Shown here one piece after another: positions 22,177-30,958 of a stretch of 64,000 nucleotides of DNA (position 1 is its first letter; each line of letters starts with the position of its first letter). The notes below the pieces were generated by a model. The model was not told where the DNA came from and did not search any database. It saw only the letters and a list, made by a program, of their open reading frames with translations. This stretch comes from Geodermatophilaceae bacterium URHA0031 (GTDB lineage Bacteria > Actinomycetota > Actinomycetes > Mycobacteriales > Geodermatophilaceae). The stretch is from assembly GCA_000620205.1 (NCBI GenBank), contig JHVP01000010.1, forward strand, positions 62,001 to 126,000. The letters run 5' to 3'. The position numbers and the translations under genes were made by a program.

Positions 22177-23316
22177 GTGGACACTGGGGGCATCCCCGCG
22201 CCCCCAGGAGGCCCCGCTGTCGTCGTCCCGCCACCGCCGGGTGTGCCGCCGGTGAGCTCCGCACGGCCGGCGGCCTTCGGGCCCGCGGCGCACGTCGCGC
22301 CCCGGGCGGCCGGACGGCGGCTGCTCGACCGCCTGCTGGCCCGGCCGAGCATCGGTGCGCTGCTCGGCGTGCTGTCCGTGGGTCTGTTCTTCGCCCTGCA
22401 GGCACCCGGGCTGCTCAGCGCGGGCGGGGTGGCCACGATCCTGGACATCGCGGCCCCGCTGGGCATCGGCGGGGTGGCGGTGGCCCTGCTGCTGATCGCC
22501 GGGCAGTTCGACCTGTCGATCGGCGTGGTCGCGGTCAGCACCAGCCTGGTCACCGCCCTGCTGGTCACCGAGTCGGGGCTGGGCACCTGGCCGGCCCTGC
22601 TGCTGTCGCTCGTCGTCGCGCTGCTGGTCGGCGCCGTCAACGGCCTGCTGGTGGTGACCACCGGGCTGCCCAGCTTCCTGGTCACGCTGGCCACCTTCCT
22701 CGTGCTGCAGGGCGGCTCCCTGGCGCTCTCGGCGGCGATCACCGGCTCCTCCCGGGTCTCCGGCCTGGTCGGGGCGCCCGGCTGGGAGTCCGCGGTGGAG
22801 GTGTTCGGGTCGACCGCGCAGCTGGGCGGGGGGCGGTTCCGCATCTCGCTGGTGTGGTGGCTGCTGGCCACGGCGCTGACCACCTGGCTGCTGTGGCGCA
22901 CCCGGTTCGGCAACGCCGTCTTCGGCAGCGGTGGCGCGCCGCGGGCGGCGCGCGAGCTCGGCGTCCCGGTCCGGCGCACCACCGTGCTGCTGTTCCTGGG
23001 CACCGCGGCCGCCGGCTGGCTGATCGGCACGCTGGGCCTGGTCCGGCTGGGTGGCGTGCAGGTCGACCCGGCGCTGGGCGCGGAGATCGAGTTCATCGTC
23101 GTCGCGGTCATCGGTGGCTGCCTGCTGACCGGCGGGTACGGCTCGACGGTCGGCGCCTCGCTCGGCGCGCTGGTCTACGCCGTCGCCCGGGAGGGGATCT
23201 CGCTGGCCGGCTGGGACCCGCGCTGGTTCCAGGCGTTCCTGGGCCTGATGCTGCTCGTCGCCCTGCTGGCCAACGGCGTCGTCCGGCGCCGGCTGCGGGC
23301 GGTGCCCCGCTCGTGA
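22177..23316 (+). CDS. ABC transporter permease, ribose/CUT2 type
   Basis: A 379-residue inner-membrane permease of the BPD_transp_2 family used by sugar (CUT2) importers. After about 45 Pro/Ala-rich residues there are about eight helices. GQFDLSIG, typical of RbsC-type permeases, is near residue 108, NGLLVV near 153, and IGGCLLTGGYGS with AREGISLAGWD near the C-terminus. GTG start. It overlaps the ATPase gene in a GTGA junction. No periplasmic binding protein gene is adjacent, so substrate specificity is open. Confidence 0.85.
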   Translation: MDTGGIPAPPGGPAVVVPPPPGVPPVSSARPAAFGPAAHVAPRAAGRRLLDRLLARPSIGALLGVLSVGLFFALQAPGLLSAGGVATILDIAAPLGIGGVAVALLLIAGQFDLSIGVVAVSTSLVTALLVTESGLGTWPALLLSLVVALLVGAVNGLLVVTTGLPSFLVTLATFLVLQGGSLALSAAITGSSRVSGLVGAPGWESAVEVFGSTAQLGGGRFRISLVWWLLATALTTWLLWRTRFGNAVFGSGGAPRAARELGVPVRRTTVLLFLGTAAAGWLIGTLGLVRLGGVQVDPALGAEIEFIVVAVIGGCLLTGGYGSTVGASLGALVYAVAREGISLAGWDPRWFQAFLGLMLLVALLANGVVRRRLRAVPRS

Positions 23317-24134
23317 GCACGGCCACCGCGACGACGGAGGACGGGCGGACACCGCCGGTGCTGGAGCTGCGCGGGGTGACCGTGCGCTTCGGCAGCGTGC
23401 CGGCGTTGTCCCGGGTGTCCCTGGCCCTGCGGGCCGGTGAGGTCACCTGCGTGCTGGGCGAGAACGGGTCGGGCAAGTCCTCGCTGGTCGCCGTCGTGTC
23501 CGGGCTGCTGCGGCCCGTGGAGGGCGAGCTGCGGCTCGACGACCGACCGGTGCGCTTCCGGTCACCCCAGCAGGCCCGCAGCCGCGGGATCGCCACCGTC
23601 TGGCAGGACCTCGCGATCGCCCCGCTGATGTCGGTCTGGCGGAACTTCTTCCTGGGCGCCGAGCCCACCCGGGGCCAGTGGCCCTTCCGCCGGCTGGACG
23701 TCGGCCGGGCCGAGGAGATCGCCGCGCAGGCGATGGCCCGGGTCGGCGTCCCCGGCCTGGACCCCGCCCAGCCGGCCAGTGCGCTGCAGGCCGGCGAGCG
23801 GCAGTGCCTGGCGATCGCGCGGGCCCTGCACTTCGGTGCCCGGGTGCTGGTCGTCGACGAGCCGACCGCGCCGATGACGATCGCGCAGCGGGCGCTCGTG
23901 CTGCAGTCGGTCGTCACCGCCCGCGACTCCGGGCTGGCCGTGCTGTTCGTGACGCACAACCCGCAGTACGCCCACCTGGTCGGCGACCGGTTCCTGCTGC
24001 TGGGCGGCGGCCGGGTCGCCGGCGACCTCACCCGCGCCGACGTCGACGTCGACGACCTGACCCGGTTGGTCGCCGGCGGCGACGAGCTGACCCGGCTCGG
24101 CGAGTCGCTGCGGGCGGCCCACCCCGACCGCTGA
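23313..24134 (+). CDS. ABC transporter ATP-binding protein with altered signature motif
   Basis: A 273-residue single ATPase domain. Walker A is GENGSGKSS near residue 51, the Q-loop WQD near 95, Walker B VLVVDEPT near 190, and the switch His is in VTHN. The ABC signature reads ALQAGERQ instead of LSGGQRQ, with Ser replaced by Gln and the following Gln by Glu. CUT2 systems often have a double-length ATPase; this one is single-length. GTG start coupled to the permease stop. Confidence 0.85.
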   Translation: MSTATATTEDGRTPPVLELRGVTVRFGSVPALSRVSLALRAGEVTCVLGENGSGKSSLVAVVSGLLRPVEGELRLDDRPVRFRSPQQARSRGIATVWQDLAIAPLMSVWRNFFLGAEPTRGQWPFRRLDVGRAEEIAAQAMARVGVPGLDPAQPASALQAGERQCLAIARALHFGARVLVVDEPTAPMTIAQRALVLQSVVTARDSGLAVLFVTHNPQYAHLVGDRFLLLGGGRVAGDLTRADVDVDDLTRLVAGGDELTRLGESLRAAHPDR

Positions 24135-24157
24135 GCGCGTACGGGGTGGGCCGTCGT

Positions 24158-24304
24158 TCAGACGTTGAAGAAGCTGACCCCACCGGGCCCGACCAGCAGC
24201 CCGACGACGATCAGCACGATCCCCCACAGCAGTTGCCTGCGCAGGATCGCGAAGATGCCCGCGACCACCAGGATGACCGCGAGGATCCACAGCAGGGTGA
24301 CCAT
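24158..24304 (-). CDS. GPGG-motif small membrane protein
   Basis: A 48-residue protein starting MVTLLWILAVILVVAGIFAI, then LRRQ, a second helix LLWGIVLIVVGLLV, and the GPGG motif followed by VSFFNV at the end. This two-helix layout with terminal GPGG matches a small actinobacterial family of unknown role. ATG 24304 is preceded by GGAGAGGCGGAG. A TAGCGT box near 24355 may be its -10. It ends 23 bp from the ABC ATPase stop (convergent). Confidence 0.82.
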   Translation of the reverse strand: MVTLLWILAVILVVAGIFAILRRQLLWGIVLIVVGLLVGPGGVSFFNV

Positions 24305-24409
24305 GACTCCGCCTCTCCGTCGAGGCGACGTCCCGTGACGTCGACCGGACGCCCGACGCTAGCCCCGCGGCGCGCGTCCGGCATCCCGAACGATCATCGA
24401 CTGTGCAGG

Positions 24410-24811
24410 TCAGGCCGCCAGTGACGGGTCGCAGTCGCGCAGCAGCTGGGTGCACCGGTCGTGCTCGTCGACCTCGCCGATCCGCTCCGCCGCCTGCGCG
24501 AGCACGGTGACGCAGCGCAGGAACCCGCGGTTGGGCTCGTGCGACCACGGCACCGGGCCGAAGCCCTTCCAGCCGTTGCGCCGCAGCGCGTCCAGCCCGC
24601 GGTGGTAGCCGGTGCGGGCGTAGGCGTAGGCCTCGATGGTGCGGCCGGCGCCCAGTGCGCCCTCGGCCAGCGCCGCCCAGGCGGCGCTGGACGTCGGGTG
24701 CGCGGCGGCCACCTCGGCCGGGTCGCTGCCCGACCCCAGCGCCGCCGTGCCGGGGTCCACCGGCAGCAGGGTGGCCGGGGGCTCGCCGAGCAGGTTGTGC
24801 GGGTGCGTCAC
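24410..24811 (-). CDS. DUF3151 domain-containing protein
   Basis: A 133-residue cytoplasmic protein of a family commonly next to aldolase or purA in Actinobacteria. Visible features are MTHPHNLLGEPPATLLP, HPTSSAAWAALAEGAL, EAYAYARTGYHRGLDALRRNGWKG and a C-terminal CxxLLRDCDP. The helical pattern recalls a TPR-like fold. GTG start, one base after the fba stop (TGACGTG), so it is translated with fba. Function unknown. Confidence 0.88.
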   Translation of the reverse strand: MTHPHNLLGEPPATLLPVDPGTAALGSGSDPAEVAAAHPTSSAAWAALAEGALGAGRTIEAYAYARTGYHRGLDALRRNGWKGFGPVPWSHEPNRGFLRCVTVLAQAAERIGEVDEHDRCTQLLRDCDPSLAA

Positions 24812-24812
24812 G

Positions 24813-25847
24813 TCAGCCCGCCTGGGACTGGCCGGCGGACAGCAGGTCCTCGCAGGCCCGGACGACCCGGTCGGCCATGCTCCCCTCGGCCTCTTTCATG
24901 TACGTGCGCGGGTCGTACTGCTTCTTGACCCCGACCTCGCCGTCCACCTTCAGCACGCCGTCGTAGTTCCGGAACATGTGCCCGGCGATGGAGCGGGTGA
25001 GCGCGTACTGGGTGTCGGTGTCGACGTTCATCTTCACCACGCCGTAGGAGATGGCCTCGCGGATGTCGGACAGCTCCGATCCCGACCCGCCGTGGAACAC
25101 CAGGTTGAACGGCTTGGCGTCCGCGCCGAGGCCCAGCTGCTCGGCGACCACGGACTGGCCGCGCTGCAGCACGTCCGGGCGCAGCTTCACGTTGCCGGGC
25201 TTGTAGACGCCGTGCACGTTCCCGAAGGTCGCCGCCAGCAGGTAGACGCCCTTCTCGCCGAGCCCGAGGGCCTCGGCGGTGCGCACGAAGTCGCCGTCCG
25301 CGGTGTACAGCTTCTCGTTGATCTCGTGGGCGACGCCGTCCTCCTCGCCGCCGACGACGCCGATCTCCAGCTCGAGCACGATCTTCGCGGCGGCGCACTT
25401 CGCGATGAGCTCCTGGGCGATCTCCAGGTTCTCGGTCAGCTCGATCGCCGAGCCGTCCCACATGTGCGACTGGAACAGCGGCTCCTGGCCGGCGTCGACG
25501 CGGTCCTGGGAGATGGCGATCAGCGGGCGGACGTAGCTGTCGAGCTTGTCCTTCGGGCAGTGGTCGGTGTGCAGCGCGACCTGGACCGGGTAGCGCTCGG
25601 CGACGACGTGGGCGAACTCGGCGAGCGCCACGGCACCGGTGACCATGTCCTTGACCCGGGTGCCGGAGCCGAACTCCGCGCCCCCGGTGGAGAACTGGAT
25701 GATGCCGTCGCTGCCGGCGTCGGCGAAGCCGCGCAGCGCGGCGTTGATCGTCTCGGACGAGGTGCAGTTGATCGCCGGGTAGGCGAAGCCGCCCTCCTTC
25801 GCCCGGTTGATCATGTCGGCGTAGACCTCGGGAGTCGCGATCGGCAT
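24813..25847 (-). CDS. fba: Fructose-bisphosphate aldolase, class II
   Basis: Zinc-dependent cleavage of fructose-1,6-bisphosphate in glycolysis, and the reverse in gluconeogenesis. The 344 residues include YPAINCTSSETINAAL, the metal-binding ALHTDHCPKDK, and FHGGSGSELSDI near residue 255. ATG 25847 lies 6 nt after a TAAGGT box, so the transcript is probably leaderless and continues into the DUF3151 gene. Confidence 0.95.
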   Translation of the reverse strand: MPIATPEVYADMINRAKEGGFAYPAINCTSSETINAALRGFADAGSDGIIQFSTGGAEFGSGTRVKDMVTGAVALAEFAHVVAERYPVQVALHTDHCPKDKLDSYVRPLIAISQDRVDAGQEPLFQSHMWDGSAIELTENLEIAQELIAKCAAAKIVLELEIGVVGGEEDGVAHEINEKLYTADGDFVRTAEALGLGEKGVYLLAATFGNVHGVYKPGNVKLRPDVLQRGQSVVAEQLGLGADAKPFNLVFHGGSGSELSDIREAISYGVVKMNVDTDTQYALTRSIAGHMFRNYDGVLKVDGEVGVKKQYDPRTYMKEAEGSMADRVVRACEDLLSAGQSQAG

Positions 25848-25853
25848 GCCGTG

Positions 25854-25859
25854 ACCTTA
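25854..25859 (-). promoter_or_regulatory. -10 box TAAGGT of fba, leaderless
   Basis: TAAGGT followed by 6 nt and the fba ATG. The same hexamer precedes pyrE at 30116. Confidence 0.6.
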
Positions 25860-25889
25860 GTGGAGTGCGCCCGCGGCGGTGCTGCGCGC

Positions 25890-27248
25890 TCAGCCCTGCT
25901 CGGTCCGGCTCACCACCCGGGCGGCGACGAGCACCGGGTCGTACGTCGGGGAGAACGGCGGGGCGTACGACAGGTCGCTGCCGGCCAGCTCCTCGGCCGT
26001 CAGCCCGGCCCAGATGGCCGTCGCCAGGACGTCGACCCGCTTGGCGCTGCCCGGCCCGCCGACGACCTGCGCGCCGATCAGCAACCCCGACCCGCGCTCG
26101 GACAGCACCTTCACGGTGATCGGCTCGGCGCCCGGGAAGTACCCGGCCCTCGTCGTCGCCTCGATCGTCTCGGCCCGGACGTCGTAGCCGGCCCGCGCCG
26201 CGTCGGCGCTGTTCAGCCCGGTGAGCCCGATCTCCAGGTCACCGACCCTGGTCACGGCGGTGCCCAGGACGCCGGCGAACCGGGCCGCCCGACCGCCGAT
26301 GACCGAGCCGGCCACCCGGCCCTGCTTGTTCGCATGGGTGCCCAGCGCGACGTGCACGGGCTCGCCGGTGAGCCGGGAGAAGGTCTGCGCGCAGTCGCCG
26401 GCGGCGAAGACCTCCGGGTGGGAGCGGCTGCGCTGGGTCCGGTCGACGTCGATCGCGCCGGTGGTCCCCAGCTGCAGCCCGGCGGCCCGGGCCAGCTCCA
26501 CCTCCGGTCCCATCCCCAGCCCGAGGACCACCAGGTCGGCCGGGTAGCTCCCGGCATCGGTGCGGACGGCGCGGGCCACGCCGTCGGCGTCCACCTCGAT
26601 CTCGCGCACCGGCTGGTCGTTCTGCACCTCGATGCCCAGGTCGCCCATCGCCTTGCACACCCGCTCCCCCATGTCCGGGTCGAGCTGGGCCATCGGCAGC
26701 GGGTCGGCGAGCACGACGGTCACCGACAGCCCGCGGTGCAGCAGCACCTCGGCCATCTCCAGCCCGATGTAGCCCCCGCCGAGGACGACGGCACGGCGGG
26801 CACCGGCGGCCAGGGTGGCCCGGATGTCGGCACCGTCGGCCAGCCGGTGCACGCCGAACACGTTGTCGGCGTCCAGACCCGGGAGGGGCGGCCGCGGCGG
26901 ACGCCCGCCGGTGGCGACCACCAGGTGGTCGTAGCCGAGCCGCTCGCCGCCGTCGGTGCCGACCGTGCCGGCGTCGAGGTCGATCTCCGCCACCCGCGTG
27001 CCGGTCCGCACCGCGATGTCCTGGGCGGCGAACTGGGCCGGTGACCGGGCGATCAGCGCGTCGCGGTCGGGGACCAGGTCACCGATCCAGTAGGGGATGC
27101 CGCACGCGGAGAAGGAGGCGTCCGGGCCCTCCTCCAGGACGACCACCTCGAGCTCGGCGACCGGTCGCAGCCGCCGGGCCTGCGCCGCGGCCGACAACCC
27201 CGCGGCGTCCCCGCCGATGACCACCAGCCGCTCGCGCCGTCCGCTCAT
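25890..27248 (-). CDS. FAD-dependent pyridine nucleotide-disulfide oxidoreductase (CoA-disulfide reductase / NADH oxidase type)
   Basis: A 452-residue flavoprotein. The FAD motif GGDAAGLSAAAQ is at the N-terminus. The single redox Cys lies in SACGIPYWIGD near residue 49, matching the one-cysteine CoA-disulfide reductase and NADH oxidase/peroxidase group. The NAD motif GGGYIGLEMAE is near residue 158, and VFAAGDCAQ is in the second FAD segment. In Actinobacteria such enzymes may reduce CoA disulfide, polysulfide or oxygen; the substrate is undecided. ATG 27248 sits 7 nt after CAGGCT, a possible leaderless -10. Confidence 0.83.
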   Translation of the reverse strand: MSGRRERLVVIGGDAAGLSAAAQARRLRPVAELEVVVLEEGPDASFSACGIPYWIGDLVPDRDALIARSPAQFAAQDIAVRTGTRVAEIDLDAGTVGTDGGERLGYDHLVVATGGRPPRPPLPGLDADNVFGVHRLADGADIRATLAAGARRAVVLGGGYIGLEMAEVLLHRGLSVTVVLADPLPMAQLDPDMGERVCKAMGDLGIEVQNDQPVREIEVDADGVARAVRTDAGSYPADLVVLGLGMGPEVELARAAGLQLGTTGAIDVDRTQRSRSHPEVFAAGDCAQTFSRLTGEPVHVALGTHANKQGRVAGSVIGGRAARFAGVLGTAVTRVGDLEIGLTGLNSADAARAGYDVRAETIEATTRAGYFPGAEPITVKVLSERGSGLLIGAQVVGGPGSAKRVDVLATAIWAGLTAEELAGSDLSYAPPFSPTYDPVLVAARVVSRTEQG

Positions 27249-27277
27249 GCGGAGCAGCCTGTCACCCCCCGGCCCGG

Positions 27278-28708
27278 TCAGGCCCCGGTCAGCCGCCCGA
27301 CCGCGGCAGCGCCGGCGAGGGGGCGGAACATCGTGCCGGGGTTGAGGATCCCGGCCGGGTCCAGCGCCTGCTTGACGGCCTGGTGCACCGACAGCGACAC
27401 CGGACCGATCTCCCGCTCCAGCCAGTCGGCCTTGAGCGCGCCGACCCCGTGCTCGCCGGTGATGGTGCCGCCGAGGGAGAGCCCCAGCTCGAGGATGGCG
27501 TCGAACGCGGCGTAGGCGCGGGTGGTCTGGTCGGGGTCGCCCCCGTCGAAGACCACCGTGGGGTGCATGTTGCCGTCACCGGCGTGCCCGACGACCCCGA
27601 TGACCAGCCCGGCGGTGCCGGCGATGGCCTCGCAGCCGTCGATGAACGTGGCCACCCGGGACCGGGGGACGGCGACGTCGTCGAGCAGCAGGCTGCTGCC
27701 CAGCCGCTCGAGCGCCGGCAGCGCCATCCGCCGGGCGGTCATCAGCAGGTCGCCCTCGGCGGGGTCGTCGGTGGAGTGCACGAAGTCCGCGCCGGCGGCC
27801 TCGCACAGCCGGGTCAGCGCGGCGATCTCCGCGGCGGCGACCGTGCCCCCGCTGTCGGACTGGGCGAGCAGCAGCGCGGCGGCGTCCCGGTCCAGGTCGG
27901 CCCTCATCAGGTCGTCGACCGCGCGGATGCAGGTGCGGTCCATCACCTCGAGCATGCTGGGCACCAGCCCGCTGGTGACCACCTGCTCCACGACCTGGCC
28001 GGTCTGCGCGCTGGTGCCGAAGCTGGCGACCAGGGTGACCGGTGGGTGCGGCGCCGGCCGCAGCGCCAGGGTCGCCTCGGTGATCACGCCGAGGGTGCCC
28101 TCGGAGCCGACGAAGAGCCGGGCCAGGTCGTAGCCGGCCACGCCCTTGACCGTGCGCCGGCCGGTGCGCAGCACCCGGCCGTCGGCGAGCACGACCTCCA
28201 GGCCGAGCACGTAGTCGGCGGTGACGCCGTACTTGACACAGCACAACCCGCCGGAGTTCATCGCCAGGTTGCCGCCGAGGGTGCACCAGTCGTAGCTGGC
28301 CGGGTCCGGCGGGTAGAACAGCCCGTGCTCCCGGACGGCGTCGCGCAGCGTCTTGTTCACCACCCCGGGCTGGACGACGGCGAGCCGGTCGGCGGCGGAG
28401 ACCTCCAGGACGGCGTCCATCCGGGTGAGCACCAGGGTGATCCCGCCGTCGATGGCGTTGGCCGCGCCGACCAGGCCCGAACCGGCGCCGCGGGGCACCA
28501 CCGGCACCCCGTGCCGGGAGGCGAGCCGCAGCACCGCGGACACCTCCTCGGTGCTGCGCGGCAACGCGACGGCGGCCGGCAGCCCGGCCTCGACCAGCAT
28601 CGCCTGGTCCCGCGCGTAGGCGGCGGTGACGTCGGGATCGGTGAGCACGCCGTCCGGGCCCAGGGCGTCCTGGAGCTCGCGGACCCACGTCGTCGTGAGA
28701 GCGGTCAC
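27278..28708 (-). CDS. FAD-linked oxidase, GlcD/D-lactate dehydrogenase type
   Basis: A 476-residue VAO/PCMH-fold flavoprotein oxidising a 2-hydroxyacid, probably glycolate or D-lactate. The FAD domain has PVVPRGAGSGLVGAA, GGNLAMNSGG and GVAGYDLARLFVGSEGTLG; the C-terminal domain has GHAGDGNMHP and GEHGVG. No Fe-S partner gene is adjacent, unlike the glcDEF set at 49302. The start GTG 28708 is chosen because TACCGT ends 6 nt upstream; the frame is open to 28741. Confidence 0.85.
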   Translation of the reverse strand: MTALTTTWVRELQDALGPDGVLTDPDVTAAYARDQAMLVEAGLPAAVALPRSTEEVSAVLRLASRHGVPVVPRGAGSGLVGAANAIDGGITLVLTRMDAVLEVSAADRLAVVQPGVVNKTLRDAVREHGLFYPPDPASYDWCTLGGNLAMNSGGLCCVKYGVTADYVLGLEVVLADGRVLRTGRRTVKGVAGYDLARLFVGSEGTLGVITEATLALRPAPHPPVTLVASFGTSAQTGQVVEQVVTSGLVPSMLEVMDRTCIRAVDDLMRADLDRDAAALLLAQSDSGGTVAAAEIAALTRLCEAAGADFVHSTDDPAEGDLLMTARRMALPALERLGSSLLLDDVAVPRSRVATFIDGCEAIAGTAGLVIGVVGHAGDGNMHPTVVFDGGDPDQTTRAYAAFDAILELGLSLGGTITGEHGVGALKADWLEREIGPVSLSVHQAVKQALDPAGILNPGTMFRPLAGAAAVGRLTGA

Positions 28709-28714
28709 CCCGTC

Positions 28715-28720
28715 ACGGTA
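28715..28720 (-). promoter_or_regulatory. -10 box TACCGT of the FAD-linked oxidase gene, leaderless
   Basis: TACCGT, 6 nt, GTG 28708. It shares the 91-bp divergent region with the dedA promoter. Confidence 0.5.
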
Positions 28721-28785
28721 CGTCCCGCGCGTCACTCGCACGCCATGGCCGGGGCGTCACCCAGCACGCCCACCACCGATCCCCG

Positions 28786-28791
28786 TAGCCT
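28786..28791 (+). promoter_or_regulatory. -10 box TAGCCT of the DedA gene
   Basis: TAGCCT followed by 8 nt and the GTG at 28800. The same TAGCCTGCAG string occurs at 60647 upstream of the EtfD-like gene. Confidence 0.45.
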
Positions 28792-28799
28792 GCAGACCC

Positions 28800-29420
28800 G
28801 TGAGTGGCTTCCTCGACCCGACCCACCTGATCAACACGTTCGGGTTGATCGGCATCATGGTGATCATCTTCGCGGAGACGGGCCTGCTCATCGGCTTCTT
28901 CCTGCCCGGTGACTCGCTGCTGTTCACCGCGGGCCTGCTCGTCGCCGACGGCCTGGTGGCACCCCTGTGGGTCGTGCTGCTGCTGCTCTCGATCGCCGCC
29001 GTCCTGGGCAACCTGACGGGCTACTGGATCGGCCGCAAGGCCGGGCCCGCGGTCTTCAACAAGCCGGACTCCCGCCTGTTCAAGGCCGAGTACGTCGACC
29101 GCTCCCAGGCCTTCTTCGACCGCAACGGCGCCCGCACCATCGTGCTGGCCCGCTTCGTCCCGGTCGTGCGCACGTTTGCCACGGTCATGGCCGGCGCCTC
29201 CCGGATGGACTTCCGCCGCTTCACGCTCTACTCCGTGATCGGCGGCGTCCTGTGGGCCGCCGGGGTGACCCTGCTCGGCTACTGGCTGGGCCAGATCGCC
29301 GTGGTCCGCGACCACGTCGAGTTGTTCATCCTGGGGATCGTGGCCGTCTCCCTGATCCCGGTGGCGGTGGAGTTCCTCCGCGCACGCCGCCACAACCGCA
29401 AGGGCACCACCGCGGCCTGA
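28800..29420 (+). CDS. DedA family membrane protein
   Basis: A 206-residue polytopic inner-membrane protein of the DedA/SNARE-associated family, whose members are implicated in lipid flipping and proton-motive-force homeostasis. Family signatures are FAETGLLIGFFLPGDSLLF near the N-terminus, GYWIGRK, and FDRNGARTIVLARFVPVVRT with GASRMDFRRF. GTG start. The 90-bp gap to the divergent oxidase gene holds both promoters. Copy C of the 112-bp repeat follows. Confidence 0.9.
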   Translation: MSGFLDPTHLINTFGLIGIMVIIFAETGLLIGFFLPGDSLLFTAGLLVADGLVAPLWVVLLLLSIAAVLGNLTGYWIGRKAGPAVFNKPDSRLFKAEYVDRSQAFFDRNGARTIVLARFVPVVRTFATVMAGASRMDFRRFTLYSVIGGVLWAAGVTLLGYWLGQIAVVRDHVELFILGIVAVSLIPVAVEFLRARRHNRKGTTAA

Positions 29421-29439
29421 CGGCACACCGTCGCGCAGC

Positions 29440-29550
29440 GACTGTGGGATGACGGCGGCGGCCGGGGGCTGTCCGCCGTCAGCGCACCCAGCGGCTCCGC
29501 GGCGTCGGGGGACGGCTCGTGGCCGCGGTGCGGTGCGGAGCACCGCCATG
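29440..29550. repeat. About 112-bp intergenic repeat, copy C
   Basis: Diverged copy with the same order as copies A and B: GACTGTGGGA start, CCAGCGGCTC in the middle, GGCCGCGGTGCGG and GCCATG at the end. It fills the convergent gap between dedA and pyrE and ends 3 bp from the pyrE stop. Confidence 0.6.
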
Positions 29551-29553
29551 TGC

Positions 29554-30108
29554 TCAGCCGAGGTCGAGGTCGGCCAGGTCGAAGGCCGCCCGGTACTCGA
29601 AGCCGGCCGCCTCGACCGCGGCCCGGCCGCCCCGGTCGACGATGACCGCGATGCCGACCACCTCCGCGCCGGCCTCCTGCAGTGCCTCGGCCGCGGTCAG
29701 CGGGCTGCCGCCGGTGGTCGACACGTCCTCCACGACCAGCACCGCGCGGCCGGCGACGTCCGGGCCCTCGATCCGGCGCTGCAGCCCGTGGGCCTTGCCC
29801 TCCTTGCGCACCACGCAGGCGTCCAGGAAACCGGCACCGTCGGACGCGGCGTGCAGCATCGCGGTGGCGACCGGGTCGGCGCCGAGGGTGAGGCCACCGA
29901 CGACGTCGTAGCGCAGGTCGCCGGTGAGCTGCCGCATCACCCGGCCGACCAGCGGAGCGCCCTCGTGGTGCAGCGTCAGCCGGCGCATGTCGATGTACCA
30001 GTCGGCCTCCCGGCCCGAGGACAGCGTCACCTTCCCGTGCACCACGGCGAGGGAGACGATCAGCTCGCGCAGGCGGTCGCGGTCGGGGTGTGCCGGTGCA
30101 GCCGTCAT
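29554..30108 (-). CDS. pyrE: Orotate phosphoribosyltransferase
   Basis: Pyrimidine synthesis: orotate plus PRPP gives OMP. 184 residues, with YIDMRRLTLHHEG, VVGGLTLGADPV, VVRKEGKAHG and the PRPP motif VLVVEDVSTTGGS. ATG 30108 lies 7 nt after TAAGGT, so I reject the much longer open frame upstream to 31392. It stands apart from other pyr genes. Confidence 0.93.
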   Translation of the reverse strand: MTAAPAHPDRDRLRELIVSLAVVHGKVTLSSGREADWYIDMRRLTLHHEGAPLVGRVMRQLTGDLRYDVVGGLTLGADPVATAMLHAASDGAGFLDACVVRKEGKAHGLQRRIEGPDVAGRAVLVVEDVSTTGGSPLTAAEALQEAGAEVVGIAVIVDRGGRAAVEAAGFEYRAAFDLADLDLG

Positions 30109-30115
30109 GGCGAGG

Positions 30116-30121
30116 ACCTTA
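30116..30121 (-). promoter_or_regulatory. -10 box TAAGGT of pyrE, leaderless
   Basis: TAAGGT followed by 7 nt and the pyrE ATG; the box sits just after the stop of the fasciclin gene. Confidence 0.55.
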
Positions 30122-30131
30122 ATGTCGCCCC

Positions 30132-30815
30132 TCAGCCGGCCGGGGCGAGCACCTGGTCGATGACGTAGAGGGTGGCGTTCACCGTCGGCACGCCTCCGCA
30201 GACGACGGTGGCGGCCGCGGCGGCGGGCACCGTCTGGTCCGCGGAGATCGTGGGGCTCGCGGCCGGGCCGGTGACGGTGATCGAGTCGCCGTTGAGGGTG
30301 GTGTGCTCGCCGACCAGCTGGTCCGGTGTCAGCCGCCCGGGGACGACGTGGTGGGTGAGCAGCGTGGTCAACCGCGGGACGTCGGCGAGCAGCCCGGGGA
30401 CCACGTCGGGGCCCAGCGAGGCGAAGGCGGCGTCGGAGGGTGCCAGCACCGTCACGTCCTCGCGGGTGTTGACCACATCGGCGAGGTTGGCCGCGATGAT
30501 CGCCTGGGTCACCGTGCTCAGCTGGGGGACCGTGCTGACCGCGATGCCCACCGGCACGGTGGCGATCGCGGCGGCGCTCCCGGGCCCCGCGGCCGGGAAG
30601 ACGTCGCAGCCGGCCCCGATCGGCCCCTGGGCGACCGGTGCCGTCGACGCCGGGGTGGCGGTCGTCGAGGAGCCCGACGCCGTCCCGCTGCTCGCGCTGA
30701 CGGTGTCGGCGCCGTCCGCGGAGCTGCACGCGGTCAGACCCGCCAGCAGCAGCACGGGGACGGCCGCACCGACGGCGAGGCGGGCGGTGGCGCGGGACAG
30801 CCGGGCGGCCTTCAC
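30132..30815 (-). CDS. Fasciclin (FAS1) domain lipoprotein
   Basis: A 227-residue secreted lipoprotein. The signal peptide ends with the lipobox LTAC (Cys near residue 30), followed by a Ser/Thr-rich linker and one FAS1 domain from about residue 75. Its hallmark VTVLAPSDAAFASL and the closing YVIDQVLAP are present, as in mycobacterial MPT70/MPT83-like surface proteins. FAS1 domains mediate adhesion or protein contacts. GTG start with AGGAGGAG upstream. It is followed after 23 bp by pyrE, which has its own promoter. Confidence 0.87.
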   Translation of the reverse strand: MKAARLSRATARLAVGAAVPVLLLAGLTACSSADGADTVSASSGTASGSSTTATPASTAPVAQGPIGAGCDVFPAAGPGSAAAIATVPVGIAVSTVPQLSTVTQAIIAANLADVVNTREDVTVLAPSDAAFASLGPDVVPGLLADVPRLTTLLTHHVVPGRLTPDQLVGEHTTLNGDSITVTGPAASPTISADQTVPAAAAATVVCGGVPTVNATLYVIDQVLAPAG

Positions 30816-30958
30816 GGGGTCTCCTCCTGCTCCGGTGGCCGCAGGCGGCACCGTGCGCACCGTCGATCGGTGCCGTTGGCCGTGCAGCATCCCATCCCGT
30901 CGCCCCGCCGCCCGTGAGCATCCGCGACGGGCGTCGCCCGGCGTGCCACCCTGGCGCG

